DNA of 5,634 bases, taken from assembly GCA_000431975.1 (NCBI GenBank), contig HF988524.1, positions 1 to 5,634 of the forward strand, read 5' to 3'. The position numbers and the translations under genes are program-made. Origin of the DNA: Prevotella sp. CAG:924 (GTDB lineage Bacteria; Bacteroidota; Bacteroidia; Bacteroidales; Bacteroidaceae). Shown in pieces: positions 1-4,417 of the stretch. The notes under the pieces were generated by a model. That model worked only from the letters and a program-made list of their open reading frames with translations. It was not told the DNA's origin and did not search any database. Position 1 is the stretch's first letter. Every line of letters starts with the position of its first letter.

Positions 1-195
1 CTCGAAAAAATAATATTCGCGTAACTCATTGTAAACGATTAATTTAAATCATGTCTAAGATATTTTCTTTGGACAGCAGTGATCAAGATAATTAATTATA
101 TTCACAAAACAACACATTTTATTACAAAATAATTTGGTTATATGGAAATCTTTTAATATATTTGCAATAGTTCTACTAATTAAATTAATTGCCTT
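1..195. other. AT-rich non-coding region upstream of the lipoprotein gene
   Basis: No convincing gene is visible here on either strand. The stretch is very AT-rich and contains one clear promoter (listed separately) that points right into the broken lipoprotein gene. The only open frame is a leftward one that would lie antisense to the lipoprotein signal peptide. It has no family resemblance and was not called. Confidence 0.6.
133..164 (+). promoter_or_regulatory. Bacteroidetes-type promoter for the lipoprotein gene
   Basis: A perfect -33 element TTTG (133-136) is separated by 20 nt from a perfect -7 element TATATTTG (157-164). This agrees with the TTTG-N19-21-TAnnTTTG consensus of the Bacteroidetes primary sigma factor. 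Transcription would start near 171, leaving a leader of about 25 nt before the ATG at 196. The promoter is intact although the gene behind it is broken. Confidence 0.75.
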
Positions 196-887
196 ATGAA
201 AAAATCTTTTGTTACTTCCCGTTATTCTAGCTTTTGTTTTTACAGCTTGTTCTTCTGACAACGAAGCCTCTCAACAGCCTATAACAGAACGAGCTAATAG
301 AAACAGGTAAGCAATTCGCGAAAATCCACAATGATGGACTAGATGCAATATATACTGCATTAATAAACAGCAAAAACGAAACAGAATCTTTTTCTGACAG
401 TTCTATATGTCAAGTGATTGAAAATGCTGCAAATTCTTTTATAAGACAACATAATACACAGACAAGGGTGACTGACGATTCAGAAATTGACTATTCTGTA
501 TATGAAAAGACCTCTATTGAAGATATAAGAAAAAACATGTCGCCAAGAGAGAAGCAGTTTGTACAGTCTGCAATATCTGACAACCAAGACATAGAGCAAC
601 TCTTAGAAATGGTCTCTAACGACACTTCATTAAGTCATTCCAAAAAAGAAGCAATTATCTGCTTTATTACAACTTTTAAAGCGTCTTCAGAGTATTGGAG
701 CAACAATTATTCAGAATGGTTAAAACTAACTGATAAAGCCACGACGAGATCTTTCAAATTTGATTGGAAACAAGTAGCTGTTGCTGATGCCTACTGGACA
801 TATACAGGTTTGCTGTCTTCTGGTCTCAATGTATGGGTTGGCGGAGGTGCCGCAGCCGTCGGTTCTGTAGCTGCTTGTTTAAAATAG
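196..887 (+). pseudogene. Lipoprotein with Gly/Ala-rich C-terminus, disrupted by two frameshifts
   Basis: Three frames together look like one gene. ATG 196 starts MKKS but stops after about 20 codons. From about 200 to 307 a second frame encodes a classic lipoprotein signal with lipobox FTAC and the tail SSDNEASQQPITE, stopping at TAA 308-310. From 285 onward a third frame is open to TAG 885-887. Each change of frame equals one extra base, the first probably in the A6 run 199-204 and the second between 285 and 307. Removing both gives exactly 230 codons, starting MKNLLLLPVILAFVFTAC. The body is polar (FAKIHNDGLDAIYTALI early, then acidic and charged). It ends in WKQVAVADAYWTYTG followed by a hydrophobic Gly/Ala-rich segment with VWVGGGAAAVGSVAACLK. 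I do not recognise the family. The tail resembles small-residue-rich C-termini of Bacteroidetes secreted or bacteriocin-like proteins, but that is inference. The GTG at 414 is unlikely to be a true start, because the frame is open and protein-like well upstream. Sequencing error in homopolymers remains possible. Confidence 0.6.
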
Positions 888-923
888 ACAAATTATGGAC
901 TTTAAAATAGACTGATTATGGAC
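878..923 (+). repeat. 23-bp tandem duplication across the gene junction
   Basis: Positions 878-900 and 901-923 are adjacent copies of a 23-mer differing at only two bases: TTTAAAATAGAC, then AA or TG, then ATTATGGAC. The unit carries the stop codon of the upstream gene and the start codon of the downstream gene. The first copy therefore has its own ATG (895), which reads only MDFKID before TGA 913-915, two bases before the real ATG at 918. Before the duplication the genes would have been 7 nt apart instead of 30. Confidence 0.9.
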
Positions 924-1382
924 AGAGACAATAAAATAGGATTAGTATTCGCCATCGTATGGATGCTGTTCGTAGTGGTGCTCTTTGCGAGCTATTTATA
1001 TATAAAGGATTATCCCGTCGATTATTTCATCGACGAAGAAACAAGTGGATTCATTTCCTTAGGTTTCTTTTGCCTATGGGCTGCCATATGGTTCTTTATT
1101 GGCCGGCATCTCAGCAAAGACTTTGCCGCCAAGAAATTTGTCTACAAACAACAATATCCCCTCCTGACAGAAGAAGTCATAAACAAGGCATTCAAGGAAT
1201 GGTATTTCTCCAAATTGGCAAGGACTTTGTCTATTGTGATGTTCTGTGCCGTACCATTTTACATTGCAGCCAATGTCCGAGGAGACTTAACCACCAAGAA
1301 CTACATCTATATAGGAAGTTTGATGATTTTGTCGACCGTATTATATTGGTACAGCAAAAGACACTCATCCCAATCCGAATAA
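918..1382 (+). CDS. Small four-helix inner-membrane protein, unknown function
   Basis: The product is 154 residues, with hydrophobic segments at about 8-28, 43-63, 102-119 and 129-146. The loops are short. The largest polar part, about 64-101, is basic and aromatic (FAAKKFVYKQQY, AFKEWYFSKL) and probably cytoplasmic. There is no signal peptide and no catalytic motif I can identify. The ATG at 918 is preferred because it gives a short MDRDNK N-terminus before the first helix and has the ATTATGG context seen at other starts here. The gene lies 30 nt after the broken lipoprotein gene with no promoter of its own visible, so the two are probably co-transcribed. Size and topology would suit an immunity or accessory protein for the secreted product upstream, but no residue proves this. 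Like its neighbour, it is more AT-rich than the genes to the right. Confidence 0.8.
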   Translation: MDRDNKIGLVFAIVWMLFVVVLFASYLYIKDYPVDYFIDEETSGFISLGFFCLWAAIWFFIGRHLSKDFAAKKFVYKQQYPLLTEEVINKAFKEWYFSKLARTLSIVMFCAVPFYIAANVRGDLTTKNYIYIGSLMILSTVLYWYSKRHSSQSE

Positions 1383-1431
1383 GCACACGACACCCGTAAA
1401 TCCCCGCTTCCCTCGCTTTGCGGATAGAATG

Positions 1432-1474
1432 CACACCCGAGATGCCAAGCAGCCGCTATGGCATCTCGGGCGTG
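1432..1474. terminator. Hairpin between convergent genes, probable bidirectional terminator
   Basis: CCCGAGATGCCA (1436-1447) and TGGCATCTCGGG (1459-1470) form a perfect 12-bp stem with an 11-nt loop. After one A/C mismatch, 1432-1434 pair with 1472-1474. It lies in the 97-bp gap between the rightward membrane-protein gene and the leftward oxyR, 5 nt beyond the oxyR stop codon. Neither side carries a good T-run, so termination is inferred from stem strength and position. Confidence 0.65.
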
Positions 1475-1479
1475 TCCTT

Positions 1480-2406
1480 TCACAGCTTGACACCAAACTT
1501 CACCAGATGCGCATCCATCATGTCCCGGGGCATGAACTTCATGAAAGTATCGGCTACGGAGTTGAGCATGTGCTGACGCACATAGTCGTCCTTGACATAC
1601 AACGACACGCGGCGCCAGGAAAGATAATCTCCGTCAATAGGACGCACGTTCTTACGCTGCCGCTCGGTGAGGAAAGCCAGTTGCATCTCGGGAATGATGG
1701 TGAATCCTCCATTGGCATCTACAATACGGATCAGGGTCTCTATGCTGCCGGCCTCGTAGATCTGCCGGCCCTTGCTGCGACCCTTACAAAAGCTGAACGC
1801 ACTGTCGCGCAGACACTGCACATCCTTCATGATCCACATCTGCTCATGCTCCAGGTTCTCAGGACGGAAGACCGGCAGCTTACGCCAGCACTCCTCAGAC
1901 AGATACACCCAGAAGCGTTCCGTATAGAGCGGTATCTCCAACAGGCCGTCCTGCATCAGGCCACCGGTAGCGATGGCCACATCCTTCTCGTCCTGTAACA
2001 AGCCGTGGACCATACCCTCGGCATTCACCTCATCGATCGTCAACGCCACGTCGGGATAATCCTCCGTATAGTGCCTGATAAACTGGGGAAGGACATAGGG
2101 GGCGATGGACGAACCGATGGCCATACGCAACTGCCCCGACACTTCCTCGCGTTCCTCGGCCACCAGCTCGCCGATGCGCTCCGTCTCCTGACAGACACGC
2201 CTGGCCTGCCGGATGATCTTCTCACCCACGAGCGTTGGCCGGACACTCTTGTTCGTCCGATCGAAGAGCCGCACATCCAGTTCTTCCTCCAGCTTCGAAA
2301 GCATGGAACTCAATGTGGGTTGCGTCACACCCAATACCTCGGCAGCCTTGGCGAAATTGCGATGACGGTCGATGGCGAGGATATATTTCAGTTGCTGTAG
2401 TGTCAT
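1480..2406 (-). CDS. oxyR: OxyR, LysR-type hydrogen-peroxide-sensing regulator
   Basis: This 308-residue protein has normal length for the LysR family. The N-terminal winged helix-turn-helix covers about residues 1-60 (LQQLKYILAID, NFAKAAEVLGVTQPTLSSML, LFDRTNKSVRPT). A linker helix lies at about 62-90, and the rest is a substrate-binding-like sensor. The redox pair is visible as CLRDSAFSFC, with Cys198 and Cys207. This has the same spacing and flanks as Cys199/Cys208 of E. coli OxyR (CLRDQAMGFC), where peroxide forms an intramolecular disulfide that switches DNA binding. Further sensor-domain matches are SSIAPYVLPQF at 99-109 and ETLIRIVDANGGFTIIPE near 223-240. In Bacteroidales, OxyR controls catalase, Dps, AhpCF and thioredoxin-type genes. 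Here it diverges from a thioredoxin gene across 96 bp containing OxyR-like sites. One such palindrome starts only 4 nt upstream of the oxyR start codon, which suggests autoregulation. Very high confidence for LysR type; OxyR identity rests on the cysteine motif. Confidence 0.93.
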   Translation of the reverse strand: MTLQQLKYILAIDRHRNFAKAAEVLGVTQPTLSSMLSKLEEELDVRLFDRTNKSVRPTLVGEKIIRQARRVCQETERIGELVAEEREEVSGQLRMAIGSSIAPYVLPQFIRHYTEDYPDVALTIDEVNAEGMVHGLLQDEKDVAIATGGLMQDGLLEIPLYTERFWVYLSEECWRKLPVFRPENLEHEQMWIMKDVQCLRDSAFSFCKGRSKGRQIYEAGSIETLIRIVDANGGFTIIPEMQLAFLTERQRKNVRPIDGDYLSWRRVSLYVKDDYVRQHMLNSVADTFMKFMPRDMMDAHLVKFGVKL

Positions 2407-2409
2407 ACG

Positions 2410-2457
2410 ATAGATTTTATCTATACAAAGATAGGAAAAATCATTTGTTAGTCTATC
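2410..2457. promoter_or_regulatory. Putative OxyR operator in the oxyR-trx divergent region
   Basis: ATAG (2410-2413) and CTAT (2421-2424) are the ends of a perfect inverted repeat, ATAGAT-TTT-ATCTAT. This is the ATAG-N7-CTAT half-site known for OxyR. A further ATAG lies at 2431-2434 and a CTAT at 2453-2456, so the four tetramers start 11, 10 and 22 bp apart and face the same side of the helix. The first element sits at the expected oxyR transcription start (suited to repression). The others flank the -33 element of the trx promoter (suited to activation). The fit to the four-tetramer E. coli consensus is incomplete: one spacer is 6 rather than 7, and one expected tetramer near 2442 reads CATT. 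Confidence 0.55.
2426..2433 (-). promoter_or_regulatory. -7 element of the oxyR promoter
   Basis: On the minus strand this reads TATCTTTG, a perfect TAnnTTTG. Transcription would start near 2419 and leave a leader of only about 13 nt. No TTTG is found 19-21 nt upstream on that strand, so the promoter may be weak or depend on an activator. Confidence 0.6.
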
Positions 2458-2475
2458 ATTTTGGCCTTACTTTTG
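2444..2475 (+). promoter_or_regulatory. Bacteroidetes-type promoter for the thioredoxin gene
   Basis: A -33 TTTG (2444-2447), a 20-nt spacer and a -7 TACTTTTG (2468-2475) all match consensus. Transcription would start near 2482, giving a leader of about 20 nt before the ATG at 2503. The CTAT tetramer at 2453-2456 falls inside the spacer, so OxyR bound there could affect this promoter directly. Confidence 0.75.
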
Positions 2476-2502
2476 CAATTGTAATCAGTAAAACAAGTAA
2501 TT

Positions 2503-2829
2503 ATGGAAAATATCAACAACTATCTGCCCTATCTGAAGGGATATGACTTTACAGGCAAGACGCCTGTCGTGATCGACTTTTATGCTACGTGGTGTGGTCC
2601 CTGCCGTGCGTTGTCACCTGTCGTTGAGCAACTCGCCCACGAATATCAAGGTAAAGTGAAGGTACTGAAAGTTGATGTGGACAAGAATCAGAATCTATCC
2701 ATGGCTGCCCGCATCATGTCGGTCCCTACCTTATTCTTCATCGACATCAACGGCAACATTGAACGCCAGACAGGTGCCCTGCCCTACGGCATGTTGAAGA
2801 CCAAGTTCGACCAGCTCATTGCCGACTGA
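2503..2829 (+). CDS. trxA: Thioredoxin
   Basis: This is a complete single-domain thioredoxin of 108 residues, the usual length. The strand before the active site is VVIDFYATW, the redox motif WCGPC lies at residues 30-34 (Cys31 and Cys34), and the cis-proline loop is SVPTLFF with Pro75. There is no signal peptide, so it acts in the cytoplasm, reducing disulfides with electrons from thioredoxin reductase and supplying peroxiredoxins and ribonucleotide reductase. A thioredoxin reductase gene is not in the window. The ATG at 2503 gives a standard N-terminus and sits about 20 nt behind the predicted transcription start. The gene stands alone, divergent from oxyR, and peroxide induction through OxyR is inferred from the shared intergenic sites. 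The gene symbol is generic, since genomes of this group carry several thioredoxins. Confidence 0.93.
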   Translation: MENINNYLPYLKGYDFTGKTPVVIDFYATWCGPCRALSPVVEQLAHEYQGKVKVLKVDVDKNQNLSMAARIMSVPTLFFIDINGNIERQTGALPYGMLKTKFDQLIAD

Positions 2830-3083
2830 GCTTAAATTGTCTGACGGCAAAACACCAGAGGACAAAGACTGAATACATGCTTTCACAAACAACACCCGGA
2901 CCTGCCCGGAAGCCAACAAAAGGCATGACGGATTGTCAGTACGGATGACACAATGACAGAATTCTCCACCAGGCACACCGATTGCTGGAAAGATTGTGTA
3001 AAGATTGATTTTTAGTCTAAGTCCTATAAAACACATAAAGACTGAAGTATTATAGATTATTGTGTGATTGTTTTAGTTCTAGG
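2830..3083. other. Long 3' region after trx, no gene recognised
   Basis: This is about 255 bp between the thioredoxin stop codon and the terminator hairpin. Only tiny open frames exist (for example 23 and 20 codons) and none looks like a protein. There is an 8-bp direct repeat AAAGATTG at 2989-2996 and 3000-3007, 11 bp apart, and the second half is AT-rich. I find no clean TAnnTTTG promoter. It may be a long 3' UTR, a small RNA gene or a gene remnant; I cannot tell which. Confidence 0.5.
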
Positions 3084-3129
3084 GAGCTCGTGCATGCGAA
3101 TGCACGGGCTCTTTTTGTATACAATCACA
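3063..3129. repeat. Inverted repeat enclosing the terminator
   Basis: TGTGATTGT (3063-3071) and ACAATCACA (3121-3129) are perfect 9-bp complements, extendable by a G-T and a T-A pair to 3061 and 3131. They flank the terminator hairpin symmetrically, so the locus can form a two-tier stem of about 70 nt. The purpose is unknown. Confidence 0.7.
3084..3116 (+). terminator. Strong rho-independent terminator
   Basis: GAGCTCGTGCAT (3084-3095) pairs with ATGCACGGGCTC (3100-3111) over 12 bp with one T-G wobble. The tetraloop is GCGA and five T follow (3112-3116). It ends rightward transcription from the thioredoxin gene, or from an unrecognised RNA gene between it and trx. It also separates trx from the antiporter promoter. 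Confidence 0.88.
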
Positions 3130-3162
3130 TACTGTTATTTCCACATCATCCCTGCCACTCTC

Positions 3163-3182
3163 CAAAGATTTTCGTATCTTTG
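3163..3182 (+). promoter_or_regulatory. -7 element of the antiporter promoter within an inverted repeat
   Basis: The -7 element TATCTTTG (3175-3182) matches TAnnTTTG. No TTTG occurs 19-21 nt upstream, so the -33 side is weak. The element overlaps a perfect 7-bp inverted repeat, CAAAGAT (3163-3169) and ATCTTTG (3176-3182), which could be an operator. Transcription would start near 3189, leaving a leader of about 134 nt. Confidence 0.6.
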
Positions 3183-3188
3183 CAACGT

Positions 3189-3322
3189 AAACATTAAATT
3201 TATCGGACTAATAGGGCTTAACATCCTGTCCACGGGCCACTGTCTATCCGGCTCCCAGCAGCTGGGCAGATTTTCTACCGGCCCGCATACAGTAGATGAC
3301 AGCCCGGAAATAGCTTAAGAAC
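3189..3322 (+). promoter_or_regulatory. Long structured 5' leader of the antiporter gene
   Basis: This untranslated leader of about 134 nt can fold into a nested structure: GGGCT (3214-3218) with AGCCC (3301-3305), ACTGT (3239-3243) with ACAGT (3289-3293), CCGG (3248-3251) with CCGG (3278-3281), and an apical CCCAG/CTGGG stem (3254-3258 with 3262-3266). Competing pairings exist: CGGGCC (3233-3238) with GGCCCG (3280-3285), and CTGTC (3240-3244) with GACAG (3298-3302). It does not match the yybP-ykoY manganese riboswitch or other metal-responsive elements I know. Regulatory function is inferred from length, competing folds and position before an ion antiporter. Confidence 0.35.
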
Positions 3323-4318
3323 ATGACAACAACCATTCTGTTTTCATTCGCGCCCCAATCGGCGTGGCTACAATGGGTACTCCTCGTAATAGGCATCGTT
3401 GTGGTGCTGTGGGGTGCCGACCGACTGACCGACGGCAGCGTGGGCCTTGCCCAACGAATGGGCATCCCCCAAATCGTCATCGGACTGACCATCGTGGCGA
3501 TGGGCACCTCGATGCCTGAATTCTGCGTGAGCCTCATCTCGGCCCTGAAAGGCACGAGCGACCTGGCAATAGGCAACGTAGTCGGCTCCAACATCTTCAA
3601 CGCCCTGCTCATTGTAGGTTGCGCCGCCCTCGTGGCCCCGATCACCATTCTGAAAAGCACCGTCCGAAGAGATATCCCGTTCGCCCTCGTGGCCAGTGCC
3701 CTACTGATGATCTTCTGCCTCGACGGACATATCGGACGCATAGACGCAGCCATCATGTTTGTCCTGTTCATCTTCTTCATGGTGACGACGGTGAAGGGTG
3801 TGAAGACCGGAGAGCAGAACGCATCAGGTCCACAAGACAAGAACGAGGCTCAGCCCGCCAAGGAAGTCAATACCGTGAAAGCCGTCATCTTCATCATCCT
3901 CGGACTGGTCTGCCTGATACTGGGAAGCTCCGTCTTCGTTGACAACGCCTCAGCCATAGCAAAGAGCCTGGGCGTGAGCGATGCCGTCATCGGACTGACC
4001 ATCGTGGCAGGCGGTACATCGCTGCCCGAACTGGCAACAAGCGTTGTCGCAGCCCGTAAGGGTAATTCCGGCATCGCCATCGGCAATGTGCTCGGCAGCA
4101 ACGTATTCAACATTCTCATGATTCTCGGCATCACAGGACTGATTGCTCCCATGACACTGGAGGGCATCACCAACACCGACCTGTCCGTAATGGTGCTCTC
4201 CATTGTCCTGCTCTGGCTCTTCTCCTATACCAAGCTGCGCATCCAGCGGTGGGAAGGTGCCGTCCTCGCAGCGAGCTTCATAGCCTACGTTAGCTGGCTC
4301 ATCTCACAAGCCGTATAG
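3323..4318 (+). CDS. Calcium/sodium antiporter, CaCA family
   Basis: This is a 331-residue, roughly ten-helix inner-membrane cation exchanger, typical in length for bacterial YrbG/CaCA proteins. It has the family's two inverted-topology halves, each with an alpha repeat. Repeat 1 has GLTIVAMGTSMPE (54-66) and GNVVGSNIFN (84-93). Repeat 2 has GLTIVAGGTSLPE (224-236) and GNVLGSNVFN (254-263). Glu66 and Glu236 are the ion-coordinating acids by family analogy. A hydrophilic loop (about 160-186, rich in K, E, Q and N) joins the halves. The usual role is Ca2+ extrusion driven by Na+ (or H+) entry; the actual ions here are unproven. The two halves also match in DNA: 3475-3498 and 3985-4008 are 24 identical bases exactly 170 codons apart. 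The ATG at 3323 follows the leader without a Shine-Dalgarno sequence. The gene appears monocistronic, since the next gene has its own promoter. Confidence 0.93.
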   Translation: MTTTILFSFAPQSAWLQWVLLVIGIVVVLWGADRLTDGSVGLAQRMGIPQIVIGLTIVAMGTSMPEFCVSLISALKGTSDLAIGNVVGSNIFNALLIVGCAALVAPITILKSTVRRDIPFALVASALLMIFCLDGHIGRIDAAIMFVLFIFFMVTTVKGVKTGEQNASGPQDKNEAQPAKEVNTVKAVIFIILGLVCLILGSSVFVDNASAIAKSLGVSDAVIGLTIVAGGTSLPELATSVVAARKGNSGIAIGNVLGSNVFNILMILGITGLIAPMTLEGITNTDLSVMVLSIVLLWLFSYTKLRIQRWEGAVLAASFIAYVSWLISQAV

Positions 4319-4328
4319 AAATAATGGG

Positions 4329-4369
4329 GCAAAGGTACGGCATAATTCCATATTTATTCGTACCTTTGC
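4329..4369. repeat. Perfect 11-bp inverted repeat containing the transporter -7 element
   Basis: GCAAAGGTACG (4329-4339) and CGTACCTTTGC (4359-4369) are exact complements separated by 19 nt. The right arm contains the rightward -7 element; the left arm carries the same -7 element facing left. It could be an operator, a divergent promoter pair, or a hairpin ending the antiporter transcript, although no T-run follows. Confidence 0.8.
4361..4368 (+). promoter_or_regulatory. -7 element of the queuosine-transporter promoter
   Basis: TACCTTTG is a perfect TAnnTTTG. Positions 19-21 nt upstream lack TTTG, so the -33 element is weak. Transcription would begin around 4375, just ahead of the pseudoknot at 4384-4414, so the riboswitch would be nearly the whole leader. 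Confidence 0.65.
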
Positions 4370-4383
4370 ACATCCTTATAAAC

Positions 4384-4414
4384 AGAGTGCTTGATTAACC
4401 TCTTTAAAAACAAG
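4384..4414 (+). promoter_or_regulatory. preQ1-I type riboswitch aptamer
   Basis: A compact H-type pseudoknot is visible. P1 is AGAG (4384-4387) with CTCT (4400-4403). P2 is CTTG (4390-4393) with CAAG (4411-4414). The connecting loop is A-rich (TTAAAAA, 4404-4410). T4388, just after the 5' P1 strand, and C4399, just before the 3' P1 strand and preceded by AA, occupy the positions of the uracil and cytosine that contact preQ1 in known preQ1-I aptamers. The tail closely resembles the Thermoanaerobacter tengcongensis aptamer (AAC before P1, then a UUAA...ACAAG tail). P2 ends 3 nt before the ATG at 4418, so ligand-stabilised folding would probably hinder translation initiation. The genes downstream are a queuosine-precursor transporter and QueF, the expected regulon. 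P1 has only 4 bp, shorter than the usual 5. Confidence 0.8.
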
Positions 4415-4417
4415 ACA

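Noticed and set aside
55..261. Leftward open frame of 68 codons
   Set aside because: It runs antisense to the lipoprotein promoter and signal peptide, is compositionally AT-driven and resembles no protein family.
196..310. Programmed ribosomal frameshifting to join the three frames
   Set aside because: Two separate shifts within about 110 nt of the start, without slippery-site and stimulator signals, are implausible. Mutation or sequence error is simpler.
414..887. Lipoprotein body as an independent 157-residue gene from GTG 414
   Set aside because: The same frame is open and protein-like back to 285, and a lipobox segment precedes it in another frame. A broken longer gene explains the data better.
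1429..1998. 189-codon rightward frame opposite oxyR
   Set aside because: It lies wholly within the well-supported oxyR gene on the other strand and has no domain; it is a shadow of codon bias.
2731..3036. 101-codon leftward frame overlapping the end of trx
   Set aside because: It is antisense to trx over much of its length and has no promoter or family resemblance.
3064..3318. 84-codon rightward frame before the antiporter
   Set aside because: It crosses a strong terminator and the antiporter promoter and shows no protein family features.
3189..3322. yybP-ykoY (manganese) riboswitch in the antiporter leader
   Set aside because: The conserved core sequences of that class are not present, so only a generic structured leader is reported.
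4391..4417. TTG 4391 as start of the transporter
   Set aside because: The codon falls in the riboswitch P2 strand, and ATG 4418 gives the normal family N-terminus.
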